This document shows positions 9,433 through 19,352 of a stretch of 64,000 nucleotides of DNA, piece by piece. A program made the translations under genes and the position numbers. Source of the stretch: Muribaculaceae bacterium (GTDB taxonomy: Bacteria > Bacteroidota > Bacteroidia > Bacteroidales > Muribaculaceae); NCBI GenBank assembly GCA_014867205.1, contig WGUO01000010.1, positions 1-64,000 of the forward strand, read 5' to 3'. The notes below the pieces were generated by a model. The model saw only the letters and a program-made list of their open reading frames with translations, did not search any database and was not told the origin of the DNA. Position 1 is the stretch's first letter. Each line of letters starts with the position of its first letter.

Positions 9433-9463
9433 CAAAGATAAGGCAGACGCGTGTAAAACGCAA
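9433..9463 (-). promoter_or_regulatory. Bacteroidetes promoter for GT2 gene
   Basis: On the minus strand TTG (9463-9461), a 20-nt gap and TATCTTTG (9440-9433) match the Bacteroidetes -33/-7 consensus. Transcription would start at or next to the ATG at 9428. Confidence 0.7.
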
Positions 9464-9514
9464 GCGCGGAAGCCTAAAACTTGCATAAAAAAGAGTGCCG
9501 CCGGGTCAGTCAAT

Positions 9515-9545
9515 TTGTATAATTAAAATGTTTTAGTTAATTTTG
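9515..9545 (+). promoter_or_regulatory. Bacteroidetes promoter upstream of tRNA-Arg
   Basis: TTG at 9515-9517, a 20-nt gap and TAATTTTG at 9538-9545. It would give a transcript with about 90 nt before the tRNA at 9645. Confidence 0.7.
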
Positions 9546-9644
9546 CACACTCATAGTAGCCGCCGGGCTCATCGCCGCGGATGCGCATCCGTGGCGACAG
9601 GCATAAAGGCCGGAAAGTGGCCGTGTGCGCATACATTGATGTAA

Positions 9645-9716
9645 GCCTCTGTAGTTCAACGGATAGAATAGAAGTTTCCTAAACTTTAGATAGGGGTTCG
9701 ATTCCCCTCGGAGGTA
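9645..9716 (+). tRNA. tRNA-Arg (anticodon CCT)
   Basis: A full cloverleaf: acceptor stem GCCTCTG with CGGAGGT, anticodon stem GAAGT/ACTTT around loop TTCCTAA, so the anticodon is CCT (reads AGG), and T-arm GGGGTTCGATTCCCC. The terminal CCA is not encoded. The DUF177-rpmF-fabH genes follow 60 bases later. Confidence 0.93.
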
Positions 9717-9774
9717 CTAAGCGAAGACTGCTCTCCATTCGGTAATTGCCCCATCGGCGGGGCGGGAATCCGGC

Positions 9775-10344
9775 ATGGAGAGGATTTCTGACGACATAAA
9801 AGAACCGGTCCGGGCTCGGGAGCCCGGGTCAAAAAACAGGACATTGGGAAAATTAAGAGAATTTAACGTAGATCTCGCCTCGCTCCGCGACGGACACTAC
9901 GAGGAGGACTACAGGATAGGCAGGCAGTTCTTCGAGGATATGGAGAACTGTGATGTGCTCGGGGCAGACGTCGAGGTCCATCTGGACATAGAGGTCCGCC
10001 ACGAGAGTTATGACTGCCGTTTCCATTTCGCCGGCCGAATGGAGGTGCCCTGCGACCGATGCCTTGACCCGGTTGAGGTTCCCGTCGACACGGACTACCA
10101 TGTTGTGGTGCGTTATGGCGAGGAATACGACGACAGCCAGGAGGACCTGCTCGTGCTGCCCTGGCAGGAGACAAGCCTCAACGTGGCCGGGATGATTTAT
10201 GACACGCTGCTGCTGGCCATACCGCTGCGCTGCGTGCACCCCGAGGGGGAGTGCAACAGCGAGATGTCCGGTTATCTCCGCGCCCATGGCGCAGACGATG
10301 ACGCCGACACCGACGGCGACGAGACCGAGGCAGATATAGAATAA
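9775..10344 (+). CDS. DUF177/YceD-family protein
   Basis: A 189-residue protein of the YceD/DUF177 family, recognised from the central HFAGRMEVPCDRCLDPVEVP segment with its conserved CDRC pair and from its place directly before rpmF, which is widely conserved in bacteria. In plants and E. coli the family has been linked to 23S rRNA accumulation. The C-terminus is a short acidic tail. It heads a DUF177-rpmF-fabH transcript after the tRNA-Arg gene. The start is the first ATG after the tRNA; ATGs further in are possible. Confidence 0.85.
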   Translation: MERISDDIKEPVRAREPGSKNRTLGKLREFNVDLASLRDGHYEEDYRIGRQFFEDMENCDVLGADVEVHLDIEVRHESYDCRFHFAGRMEVPCDRCLDPVEVPVDTDYHVVVRYGEEYDDSQEDLLVLPWQETSLNVAGMIYDTLLLAIPLRCVHPEGECNSEMSGYLRAHGADDDADTDGDETEADIE

Positions 10345-10371
10345 AACAATAAACTTAAAAAATAAAAAACA

Positions 10372-10545
10372 ATGGCACATCCTAAACGCAGACAATCGCA
10401 CACCCGGACCGCAAAGCGCCGCACACACGACAAGGCGCTCATCCCGACAATCGCCCTCTGCCCTAACTGCGGCGCATGGCACGTATACCACACAGTATGC
10501 GGGGAATGCGGCTACTACCGCGGCAAGCAGGTGATTGAGAAATAA
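10372..10545 (+). CDS. rpmF: 50S ribosomal protein L32 (zinc-binding form)
   Basis: A 57-residue protein: MAHPKRRQSHTRTAKRRTHD at the N-terminus and a four-cysteine zinc finger built from CPNC and CGEC. L32 is part of the large ribosomal subunit. The two cysteine pairs show the zinc-dependent form. It lies 27 bases after the DUF177 gene in the classic DUF177-rpmF-fabH order. Confidence 0.97.
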   Translation: MAHPKRRQSHTRTAKRRTHDKALIPTIALCPNCGAWHVYHTVCGECGYYRGKQVIEK

Positions 10546-10590
10546 CCATACCAACCAAGGGCGGACTCCAGATGTCCGCAGTGAAAAAGA

Positions 10591-11589
10591 ATGAATATGC
10601 CTAACGCCAAGATAAGCGGAATCGCGTCATACGTTCCCGACGACATCCTCGACAACGAAATGCTGTCGAGGATGGTCGACACGAACGACGAGTGGATCAC
10701 GACCCGCGTAGGAATCAAAGAGCGCCGCATACTGCGCGACGACAGCAAGGGCTCAAGTTATATGGGCATCCGGGCTGTCGAGAAGCTTCTTGCCGAGACG
10801 GGGACTTCCGTAGATGACGTGGATCTTCTGATCTGCGCGACCTCCAACCCCGACTACCGTTTCCCGTCGACCGCGTCGGTCATAGCGCACGGTGTCGGCC
10901 TGACCCGGGCTTATGCCTATGACATCCAGGCGGCATGCGCCGGTTTCCTTGTCACTATGCAGGACGCCCGCGCCTACATCCAGTCGGGCCTCTACAAGAA
11001 GATCGTGGTTGTGGCCGCAGAGAAGATGTCGAGCATGACCGACTATCAGGACCGCGCCACATGCCCGCTGTTCGGCGACGCAGCCGCTGCCGTGCTCGTT
11101 GAGCCTACCGACGAGAATGTCGGTGTGGTCGACGGTGAGTTCCATGTCGACGGCAGCGGACTGAGCAACCTGCTGATGAAGGCCGGCGGCTCGGCCAAGC
11201 CCGCCTCGATCGAGACGGTCGAGGCCCGCGAGCACTACATCTATCAGGAGGGCCGCGTGGTCTACAAGAACGCCGTGCGCGACATGCTCTCGTCATCACT
11301 CTCGGTGATGCAGCGCAACAACCTCGGTGTCGACGATATAGACTGGTTCGTGCCTCATCAGGCAAACCTGCGGATCATAGAGGCCGTGGGTGGACGCATC
11401 AAGATCCCCGAGGAGAAGATCCTGGTCAACATACAGCATTACGGCAACACCTCGGCCGCCTCGATTCCGCTCTGTCTCGATGAGTACAAGAACAGGCTGA
11501 AAAAGGGCGACAAAATCGTAATGACGGCGTTCGGTGCCGGTTTCACATGGGGTGCCATGTACCTCATCTGGGCCATAGATCCGAAGTAA
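10591..11589 (+). CDS. fabH: beta-ketoacyl-ACP synthase III
   Basis: A 332-residue thiolase-fold enzyme that condenses an acyl-CoA primer with malonyl-ACP to start fatty-acid synthesis. The catalytic triad is visible: C116 in DIQAACAGFL, H256 in FVPHQANLRI and N286 in HYGNTSAAS. Length and start fit FabH. plsX, often found between rpmF and fabH, is absent. A hairpin with a T-rich tail lies 28 bases after the stop. Confidence 0.96.
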   Translation: MNMPNAKISGIASYVPDDILDNEMLSRMVDTNDEWITTRVGIKERRILRDDSKGSSYMGIRAVEKLLAETGTSVDDVDLLICATSNPDYRFPSTASVIAHGVGLTRAYAYDIQAACAGFLVTMQDARAYIQSGLYKKIVVVAAEKMSSMTDYQDRATCPLFGDAAAAVLVEPTDENVGVVDGEFHVDGSGLSNLLMKAGGSAKPASIETVEAREHYIYQEGRVVYKNAVRDMLSSSLSVMQRNNLGVDDIDWFVPHQANLRIIEAVGGRIKIPEEKILVNIQHYGNTSAASIPLCLDEYKNRLKKGDKIVMTAFGAGFTWGAMYLIWAIDPK

Positions 11590-11616
11590 GGCTACGGCCT
11601 GTTCCGCATAACAATC

Positions 11617-11648
11617 AAGGGCATCAGATTCTATCGGATGCCCTTTTC
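11617..11648 (+). terminator. terminator after fabH
   Basis: Inverted repeat AAGGGCATC (11617-11625) with GATGCCCTT (11637-11645), running into TTTTCTTCTT: a rho-independent terminator for the DUF177-rpmF-fabH unit. Confidence 0.8.
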
Positions 11649-11817
11649 TTCTTAAATGCGGGGTTTAACCTTTTTTGCAGGACTGCGCATGTCCGGGGTC
11701 TGAACAATAAAGGCCTCCGCGGGGTTGAAATATAAGCCCCCGTCACGGATGCCGCCACTGCCTGGCGGAGTCTCCCTGACAGAGGAATGCTTACCGAAAA
11801 CCCTTAATCGAAATATT

Positions 11818-12810
11818 ATGAAGGAAAATGACAAAAACGTTGCCGGCGGCATCGAGACCGGTGAGTTCGGCAGCGGCAAGATAACCAAGGCATACGAGCC
11901 TGAGGTGGAGGGTGCCAAGGTCAAGGAGGACCACAAGGCCGGATTCGTCAACATAGTCGGCAACCCCAACGTCGGCAAGTCGACGCTGATGAACGATCTG
12001 GTGGGCGAGCGCATATCGATCATCACCCAGAAGGCCCAGACCACGCGCCACCGCATAATGGGCATAGTCAACACCCCTGACTATCAGATAGTATTCTCCG
12101 ACACTCCCGGAGTGCTCAAGCCCAGATACAAACTTCAGGAGTCGATGCTCGAGTTCTCGGAGGGCGCCCTCACCGACGCCGATATCCTCATCTATGTGAC
12201 AGACGTGGTCGAGGACCCGGAGAAGAACAAGGATTTCCTCGACCGCGTGGCCAAGGAGAAGATACCCGTGTTGCTCGTCATCAACAAGATCGACCTGCTC
12301 AAGAATCAGGATGACCTGAACGCGCTGGTCGACCGCTGGCACGAGCGTCTGCCAAACGCCGAGATCTTCCCCACCAGCGCCCAGGAGCACTTCAACGTCG
12401 ACAACCTGAAGGACCGCATCGTGGAGCTTCTGCCCGTGTCACCGCCGTTCTTCGGCAAGGACGCGCTGACCGATAAGCCTGCACGCTTCTTCGTCACGGA
12501 GATAATCCGTGAGAAACTCCTGCTGATGTATGACAAGGAGATTCCCTACAGCACCGAGGTGCTCGTGGAGAAGTTTGACGAGAAGGAGGGTGCGATCCAC
12601 ATCATGGCGGTCATCTATGTGGAGCGCGACTCGCAGAAGGGCATCATAATCGGCAAGGGAGGCGAGAAGATCAAGAAGGTAGGCATGGCCTCGCGCGCCG
12701 ACATCGAGAGACTCTTCGGTAAGAAGGTCTATCTCGAGCTTTTTGTAAAGGTAGAGAAGGACTGGCGCAACCGCGAGAACAAGTTACGCGAGTTCGGATA
12801 TATGGAGTGA
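11818..12810 (+). CDS. era: GTPase Era
   Basis: A Ras-like GTPase with a C-terminal KH domain that binds 16S rRNA during 30S assembly. From the ATG at 11818 the protein has 330 residues, with G1 GNPNVGKST at 48-56, SDTPG as G3, NKID as G4, and the KH loop GKGGEKIKK. The frame is open back to 11725, but that would add about 31 residues not expected of Era. The 40-residue acidic N-terminal extension kept here is already longer than usual. der follows 44 bases later. Confidence 0.95.
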   Translation: MKENDKNVAGGIETGEFGSGKITKAYEPEVEGAKVKEDHKAGFVNIVGNPNVGKSTLMNDLVGERISIITQKAQTTRHRIMGIVNTPDYQIVFSDTPGVLKPRYKLQESMLEFSEGALTDADILIYVTDVVEDPEKNKDFLDRVAKEKIPVLLVINKIDLLKNQDDLNALVDRWHERLPNAEIFPTSAQEHFNVDNLKDRIVELLPVSPPFFGKDALTDKPARFFVTEIIREKLLLMYDKEIPYSTEVLVEKFDEKEGAIHIMAVIYVERDSQKGIIIGKGGEKIKKVGMASRADIERLFGKKVYLELFVKVEKDWRNRENKLREFGYME

Positions 12811-12854
12811 CACGCCGGGCCATACATCCGGCACACTGACGATAGAAATTAATT

Positions 12855-14171
12855 ATGAGTAAGTTAATAGCAATAGTGGGGCGGCCCAATGTCGGCAAGT
12901 CGACATTGTTCAACCGCTTGACGCAGACAAGACGCGCGATAGTCGACAACACGGCCGGCACTACGCGCGACCGCCAGTACGGCAAGGTCGACTGGAACGG
13001 CCAGGAGTTCTCGATCGTCGACACGGGCGGATGGGTGGTGAACTCAGACGACGTGTTCGAGGAGGAGATTAACAAGCAGGTCGAGATAGCCATTGAGGAG
13101 GCCGACGTCATACTCTTCGTGGTCGACTCCACGACCGGAGTCACCGATCTCGACGACAAGGTGGCGCAGATACTGCGCCGCTCGAAAAAGCCGGTGATCG
13201 TGGTGGCCAACAAGGAGGATGTGGGGGATGCCCGCTTCAACGCCGCCGAGTTCTACTCGTTCGGCCTCGGCGACCCGATCGAGGTATCGTCGGCCAACGG
13301 CTCCGGCACGGGCGACCTGCTCGACGAGATAGTCAAGGACATGCCGGAGAAGGATGATGACGATAAGCCTGAGGAGGATATCGCGAAGTTCGCGATAGTG
13401 GGGCGCCCGAATGCCGGGAAGTCCTCGCTCATCAACGCCTTTATCGGCGAGGAGCGACATATCGTGACCGACATAGCCGGCACGACGCGCGACTCGATCT
13501 ATCACCGCTACAACAAGTTCGGCTTCGACTTCTATCTGGTCGACACTGCCGGAATCCGCAAGAAGCAGAAGGTCAACGAGGATATCGAGTATTACTCCGT
13601 GATACGCTCCATCCGCGCCATAGAGGCCTCCGACGTGTGTATCCTGATGATCGACGCCACTCGCGGCATCGAGGGCCAGGACGCCAACATCTTCGGCCTC
13701 ATACAGCGCAACCGCAAGGGCCTCGTGGTGTGCGTCAACAAGTGGGACCTTGTCGAGGACAAGTCTGTGACCGCCCAGAAGCGCTATGAGGAGGCCATAA
13801 GGAGCCGTTTCGCCCCCTTTACCGACTTCCCCATCATCTTCACCTCGGCACTGACCAAGCAACGCATCTTCAAGGTGCTTGAGACGGCGATAGACGTCTA
13901 CAACAACCGCCGGCGCACGATTCCGACCTCACAGCTCAACACATACATGCTCGAGCAGATAGCCGTGACTCCCCCGCCGAGCAACAAGGGCAAGTTCGTG
14001 AAGATAAAGTATGTCACGATGCTCAAGGATGCCGTCATACCGACCTTCGTGTTCTTCTGCAATCTGCCGCAATGGGTCAAGGAGCCTTACCGGCGTTTCC
14101 TGGAGAACAAGATCCGCGAGAAGTGGGACTTCCACGGCACCCCGATCCAGATATTCATGCGCGAGAAGTGA
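12855..14171 (+). CDS. der: double-GTPase Der (EngA)
   Basis: A 438-residue ribosome-assembly GTPase with two tandem G domains: first G1 GRPNVGKST at 8-16 with DTGGW, second GRPNAGKSS near 183 with DTAGI and NKWDL, then the C-terminal KH-like domain. It acts in 50S maturation. It directly follows era, making a pair of ribosome-assembly GTPases, and a perfect terminator hairpin follows. Confidence 0.97.
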   Translation: MSKLIAIVGRPNVGKSTLFNRLTQTRRAIVDNTAGTTRDRQYGKVDWNGQEFSIVDTGGWVVNSDDVFEEEINKQVEIAIEEADVILFVVDSTTGVTDLDDKVAQILRRSKKPVIVVANKEDVGDARFNAAEFYSFGLGDPIEVSSANGSGTGDLLDEIVKDMPEKDDDDKPEEDIAKFAIVGRPNAGKSSLINAFIGEERHIVTDIAGTTRDSIYHRYNKFGFDFYLVDTAGIRKKQKVNEDIEYYSVIRSIRAIEASDVCILMIDATRGIEGQDANIFGLIQRNRKGLVVCVNKWDLVEDKSVTAQKRYEEAIRSRFAPFTDFPIIFTSALTKQRIFKVLETAIDVYNNRRRTIPTSQLNTYMLEQIAVTPPPSNKGKFVKIKYVTMLKDAVIPTFVFFCNLPQWVKEPYRRFLENKIREKWDFHGTPIQIFMREK

Positions 14172-14190
14172 TTCTGCCGCGCAGTTCGAC

Positions 14191-14240
14191 ACAGCATACA
14201 ATAAAAGCCGCTCGTCTGAGCGGCTTTTATTGTATGCTGT
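14191..14240. terminator. 23-bp perfect bidirectional terminator between der and recA
   Basis: A perfect 23-bp stem (14191-14213 with 14218-14240) with a 4-nt loop. It has an internal A-run on one side and T-run on the other, so it serves both the rightward der and leftward recA transcripts. Confidence 0.9.
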
Positions 14241-14261
14241 CGGCTGTGCCGGCATAATGGG

Positions 14262-15467
<1,206 letters not shown>

Positions 15468-15489
15468 ATATGTCGTTTTTTATTTTTTG

Positions 15490-15497
15490 CAAAGTTA
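15490..15497 (-). promoter_or_regulatory. -7 box of the recA promoter
   Basis: TAACTTTG on the minus strand, 23 bases before the recA ATG, fits TAnnTTTG. The -33 position is weak (TTA rather than TTG). Confidence 0.5.
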
Positions 15498-15541
15498 ATA
15501 CATTTGGAGGCGTATTCATAATTTTGCACAAAAATAAAGAA

Positions 15542-16351
15542 TTAAAAAAGCATAACCGACTGCAAGGCTTTTGCAGTCGGTTCGCATCCGACGTTGAGCT
15601 CCGACAGAATCCGGTTCAGGTCAGATGGCGTGACCTGTTGGAATGAGTCGGTGAGGGCCGCGTCGGGGTCTATATGCGACTCGATCATCAGGCCGTCATA
15701 GCCGAGGCCGACCGCCTGGCGCGACAGCGGCTTTATCAGCGAGCGCTTCCCTCCCATATGCGAGGGGTCGCAGTATACGGGTATGTCAGGAAACTCTTTC
15801 CGTATTTCCTCGGTCAGGCTCCACATCGGCAGGTTGCGGTAACCACGTGTGTCCTCGCTCTTGAATCCCCGGTGTATCAGGCCAAGGTTGGGGATATCCA
15901 TCATCTGCAGGCGTTCAATTGCACCTATCCAGAGGCTCAGGTCTGCGCACGAGGGGTTCTTGACCAGTACCGGCGTGTCGGTGCCACGCAGTGTCTCGGC
16001 GATCTCCTGTACGGCAAACGGCGAGCAAGTGGTTCTCGCCCCTATCCAGAGCAGGTCAACGCCGGCCCTCAGGGCACTCTCGGCCTGGCGGCAGGTTCCT
16101 ATCTCGGTGGCGACAGGCATGCCGAGTTCCTTCTTGACGTCGATAAGCCAGCGCAGTGCCTTCTCGCCATACCCCTCGAAGCCGCCCGGACGCGTGCGGG
16201 GCTTCCATATGCCGGCGCGGAAAACATCTATGTGGGGCTTCAGGGCCATGGCCGTGCGCAGCAGCTGGTCGAACGACTCGGCCGAGCATGGCCCCGCAAT
16301 AACTTTAAGTCTGTTGTTATGATTCAATATATCCATTTTATCTGTAGGCAT
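15542..16351 (-). CDS. DAHP synthase (type I beta / KDOPS-like), single domain
   Basis: A 269-residue TIM-barrel aldolase: VIAGPCSAES near the start, KPRTRPGGFEG, VLVKNPS, HRGF and the metal-site segment PVYCDPSHMGGKRSL. It joins PEP and erythrose-4-phosphate, the first shikimate-pathway step. It lacks the chorismate-mutase domain often fused to this family in Bacteroidetes. The ATG at 16351 overlaps the upstream CcsBA stop by 14 bases; the alternative ATG at 16336 lies just past it. It is the last gene of the cytochrome operon, and its final codons form a terminator hairpin. Confidence 0.88.
   Translation of the reverse strand: MPTDKMDILNHNNRLKVIAGPCSAESFDQLLRTAMALKPHIDVFRAGIWKPRTRPGGFEGYGEKALRWLIDVKKELGMPVATEIGTCRQAESALRAGVDLLWIGARTTCSPFAVQEIAETLRGTDTPVLVKNPSCADLSLWIGAIERLQMMDIPNLGLIHRGFKSEDTRGYRNLPMWSLTEEIRKEFPDIPVYCDPSHMGGKRSLIKPLSRQAVGLGYDGLMIESHIDPDAALTDSFQQVTPSDLNRILSELNVGCEPTAKALQSVMLF
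15544..15582 (-). terminator. intrinsic terminator embedded in the DAHP synthase 3' end
   Basis: Perfect 12-bp stem (15554-15565 with 15571-15582) with a 5-nt loop. On the minus strand it is followed by a six-T run at 15549-15544 that runs into the stop codon, so the last ~13 codons double as the terminator. Confidence 0.8.
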
Positions 16352-18251
16352 GTAGAGAGGAAGTGAAATAATTGACCCCGGCGTAGGTCATGACAATCGA
16401 GAGGAAAGCAAGCGAGAGATAGATGCTCAGGAAGATAGGTCGCCGGTTGACGTCGAGAGATTTATGCAGCGGTATGGCGTAGAGCATCATGGTGACGAAC
16501 GCCCAGGTCTCCTTGGGGTCCCAGGACCAGTACCTTCCCCACGACACGTTGGCCCACATCGCGCCTAATATGATGCCTATGCCGAGCATATACACCCCGG
16601 GGTAGAGCAGTTTACGGCACAAGACGACAAGCGCGTCACGCTGTCTCGCAAGGAAAATGGCGGCGAGCGACAGGGGGAATGTCAGTCCGAGCATGGCATA
16701 GGAGGCCATGATGACCGAGACATGGGCCCCGAGCCAGGGCGACGAGAGCACCGGCATCAACGGCGTGAGGGCCGGGTCCTTGGCCGCCAGCCATGACATA
16801 AGCATTACGAAACCTGCCGCCAGCATGCCGATTGTCGTGGCGAGTGGATTTCTCCGGAATACCGTAATCAGAATCCCGAGCATGCAGAGGGCCACAAAAT
16901 AAAGAATTCCGAAGGTGCCGTCAAGCGGTATCGATCCGTTGATGAGCCATAGCCAGGCGAAGATGCCCGTCGCGATAATAAAGAGCGCGATCAGGCACCA
17001 CCTCATCATGCGGAAACCTCGCCGGGCGGCCAGACAGACAAAGCCTAAAAGGGCGACGGCTAAGGTCACCATAAAGAGACATCTCACCGGCTGGATTCTG
17101 TAATAGAGTGTCTCTAAATTTATTATCCGGAGGTCTCTGCGTTGGCCGGCTGAGTCGAGAGGCTGGAAGGCTGTGCCTTTCCACAGCCGGTCGAGCAGTG
17201 CGACCTTCTCGTCTAACTTCAGTATCTCGCTGTCGAGGGGACCGGAGCCGTCGGCATAATATTTCTGAAGTATGTATTGTCCCTTGGCGTCGTAAAGTTG
17301 CGACAGGGAGACATATTGGGCATCAATGCCAAGTCGGTTTCTCAGCCCACGGCTCTTGACCCTGACAAAGGGCACGCTTCTCCACTCGTCGGGATATATC
17401 ATCAGGGAGGTGATGAAGCGTGTCGGGTCGAGTTCGCCGACATGTGTCTTGCCGGTGAGTTTCAATGTCAGTTCTGACGACATACGGGCAAAGGACATGA
17501 CGCGTCCATTGAAGATTATCTGCCGGGTCTGCAGCGAGTCGCTCATGCTCTGTTCAACGGCGGGAGCGGCCTGCGCGTCGGCTGAGTAAAACGAGAGCGC
17601 AATGGCTACGGTCGGTAGCGCCTTGCGAAACCTTAATCCCGCCTTCCTCAGCAGCAGAAGCAGCCCGCTCACAGCGAAAAGGGCGTACCCGAGATAGGTC
17701 AGACCGATGCCCCACGGGTCGCGGGTCACGGTCAGCACAGAGCCACCCTTGCCGTCGAACGATGTCTGATAAAGCCGGTAGTTTCCTTCCCGGCATATCC
17801 GGTTCATCGAGATATCCACAATCCGGTTGCTGTCAATCCGGATCCGTGAGTGGAAATCGCGCGGGAACGACATGCCGGGGTAATAGTCGGTGGTGAACTT
17901 CAGCAGGGTGACGTCAAAGGGGAGCCTGACCTCTCCCCCGCCCTCGGCTGTGTATGAGCGGCAGGCCTTGTTCGGTTCCAGATGCATCGTGCCCCTCTCG
18001 GCGGTGAGGAAGGTCATTCCTCCCCCCGCTATGATTATGATGAGGCTCAGATGCAGGCAGAGCAGCACAGGCTGACGCCAGCATCCGGTCCGCACCATCG
18101 CGACCGCGATTGCAACGGCTACGGCAGCCCACAACGCGAACCACCACCACGAGGCGTAAACCCCGGGAGGCAGCAGCGTGGTGGCGCCGACCAGGAGTGC
18201 GAAGGCCACCGCAACTATGAACGTGATGTTTTTAGAAGTCCGGGTATTCAC
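16338..18251 (-). CDS. ccsA: fused cytochrome c maturation protein CcsBA (ResBC)
   Basis: A 637-residue multi-spanning membrane protein of the system II cytochrome c heme lyase. The N-terminal half is ResB/CcsB-like, with membrane helices and a large periplasmic loop. The C-terminal half is CcsA-like, with the tryptophan-rich heme-handling motif WGRYWSWDPKE starting at residue 571. It exports heme and ligates it to CxxCH motifs outside the membrane. Its likely clients are next door: the di-heme oxidoreductase and the mono-heme lipoprotein. It overlaps the upstream RidA-like gene by 20 bases and the DAHP synthase by 14. Confidence 0.9.
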   Translation of the reverse strand: MNTRTSKNITFIVAVAFALLVGATTLLPPGVYASWWWFALWAAVAVAIAVAMVRTGCWRQPVLLCLHLSLIIIIAGGGMTFLTAERGTMHLEPNKACRSYTAEGGGEVRLPFDVTLLKFTTDYYPGMSFPRDFHSRIRIDSNRIVDISMNRICREGNYRLYQTSFDGKGGSVLTVTRDPWGIGLTYLGYALFAVSGLLLLLRKAGLRFRKALPTVAIALSFYSADAQAAPAVEQSMSDSLQTRQIIFNGRVMSFARMSSELTLKLTGKTHVGELDPTRFITSLMIYPDEWRSVPFVRVKSRGLRNRLGIDAQYVSLSQLYDAKGQYILQKYYADGSGPLDSEILKLDEKVALLDRLWKGTAFQPLDSAGQRRDLRIINLETLYYRIQPVRCLFMVTLAVALLGFVCLAARRGFRMMRWCLIALFIIATGIFAWLWLINGSIPLDGTFGILYFVALCMLGILITVFRRNPLATTIGMLAAGFVMLMSWLAAKDPALTPLMPVLSSPWLGAHVSVIMASYAMLGLTFPLSLAAIFLARQRDALVVLCRKLLYPGVYMLGIGIILGAMWANVSWGRYWSWDPKETWAFVTMMLYAIPLHKSLDVNRRPIFLSIYLSLAFLSIVMTYAGVNYFTSSLHAYR

Positions 18252-19344
18252 GGTTTGAGAGTTCTTTTATTGCGATACATTCGGTCTCGACGAGCCAGCC
18301 GGGTCGGCACACGGGGGCGAGAACAAGCACCCGTGGCACTCCTGGCAGAAGTTCATCGAACACAGACGAAACTGGGTGAAAGTCGGCGATATCGCGCAGA
18401 TAGACGAGCAGATGCGCTATGTCACTCCGGCCGCAGCCGGCCTCCTCAAGAAGCACCGATATGTTCTCGATCATCCGCTCGGTCTGTTTCCTGATGTCGC
18501 CGGGGTGGACAATCTCGCCCTTGTTGTCGATGCTTGCCGTACCGGAGATATAGACATGTCGGCGGTCGCCATAGTCAACGACGGTGCCCCGCTCGAAGGC
18601 CACGCCATACTCTATCGTGGGGTTGAGGTGCGACGCGCCGTATACGAACCGCATCTGCCCCGGTATGAGCCTGGTGTCGCATATCGCATTGAACGACACG
18701 ACCTCGCCGGGACCGTCGGGAGTCCCTCCGATTCCTGTCGAGGTGATGAAGTGCGTCTCGTGTGTCAGCCCCTTGCGGTCGAAGACAAGGTTGCGGCCCT
18801 CGACGACACCGGTGTAGTTGTTGTCTATGTCGTGGACCATAAACCAGGTCCTCACGCAGTTGTCGAGCAGGCTCGCGCCACGGCCCTCCAGTTCCGAGGC
18901 CACTATGTCCAGGTCGGCCACCGTCGCGTCGAAGGAACTTACGCCGGGCTGCGAGGGGTTCTCAAAGACGAGATGTCCGCGGCTATCCTCCCACACGCCG
19001 GGTGATACCTCTCTGAAGTCCGGATTCTCCTGCAGCACGACCCAGAGGGCTACCTTCGAGCCGTCGAGCGGAGGTTGCTGGATACAGGAGGTCGGACAGA
19101 GGCCGTCTATGGTGATCAGGGGCGTCTGGTTGCGGATGTCAGAGAAAAAATATCGGCGGAACACCGGTCTCATGCCGGCATAATGCTCTCCGAGTCGGGT
19201 TAGGGCACGGTTCACCGCCTCCCACTGCCCGGAGAATGACCCGGCGCAGTCGGCGTGTATTATGGCATGCGCCTCCCGCCTGCCCCTTGTGAACAGGGCA
19301 GTCTCGACGGTCGCGTTCTCAAAGTGAAGTATGCTGTATTCCAT
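18232..19344 (-). CDS. chorismatase-like protein with C-terminal YjgF/RidA domain
   Basis: A 370-residue protein whose C-terminal ~130 residues are a YjgF/RidA-like fold (YISGTASIDNKGEIVHPGDI followed by Q-TERMIENISVLLEEAG), preceded by a ~220-residue N-terminal region. This two-part layout and the GTASI/HPGD motif resemble chorismatases of the FkbO/Hyg5/XanB2 group, which split chorismate into pyruvate and a (dihydro)hydroxybenzoate. Co-transcription with a DAHP synthase, the entry step to chorismate, supports a chorismate link. A plain RidA-type deaminase is the alternative. No signal peptide, so cytoplasmic. Confidence 0.65.
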   Translation of the reverse strand: MEYSILHFENATVETALFTRGRREAHAIIHADCAGSFSGQWEAVNRALTRLGEHYAGMRPVFRRYFFSDIRNQTPLITIDGLCPTSCIQQPPLDGSKVALWVVLQENPDFREVSPGVWEDSRGHLVFENPSQPGVSSFDATVADLDIVASELEGRGASLLDNCVRTWFMVHDIDNNYTGVVEGRNLVFDRKGLTHETHFITSTGIGGTPDGPGEVVSFNAICDTRLIPGQMRFVYGASHLNPTIEYGVAFERGTVVDYGDRRHVYISGTASIDNKGEIVHPGDIRKQTERMIENISVLLEEAGCGRSDIAHLLVYLRDIADFHPVSSVFDELLPGVPRVLVLAPVCRPGWLVETECIAIKELSNREYPDF

Positions 19345-19352
19345 GATTCAGT

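Noticed and set aside
13044..13862. 272-codon minus-strand frame opposite der
   Set aside because: Shadow frame of the double GTPase; no features of its own.
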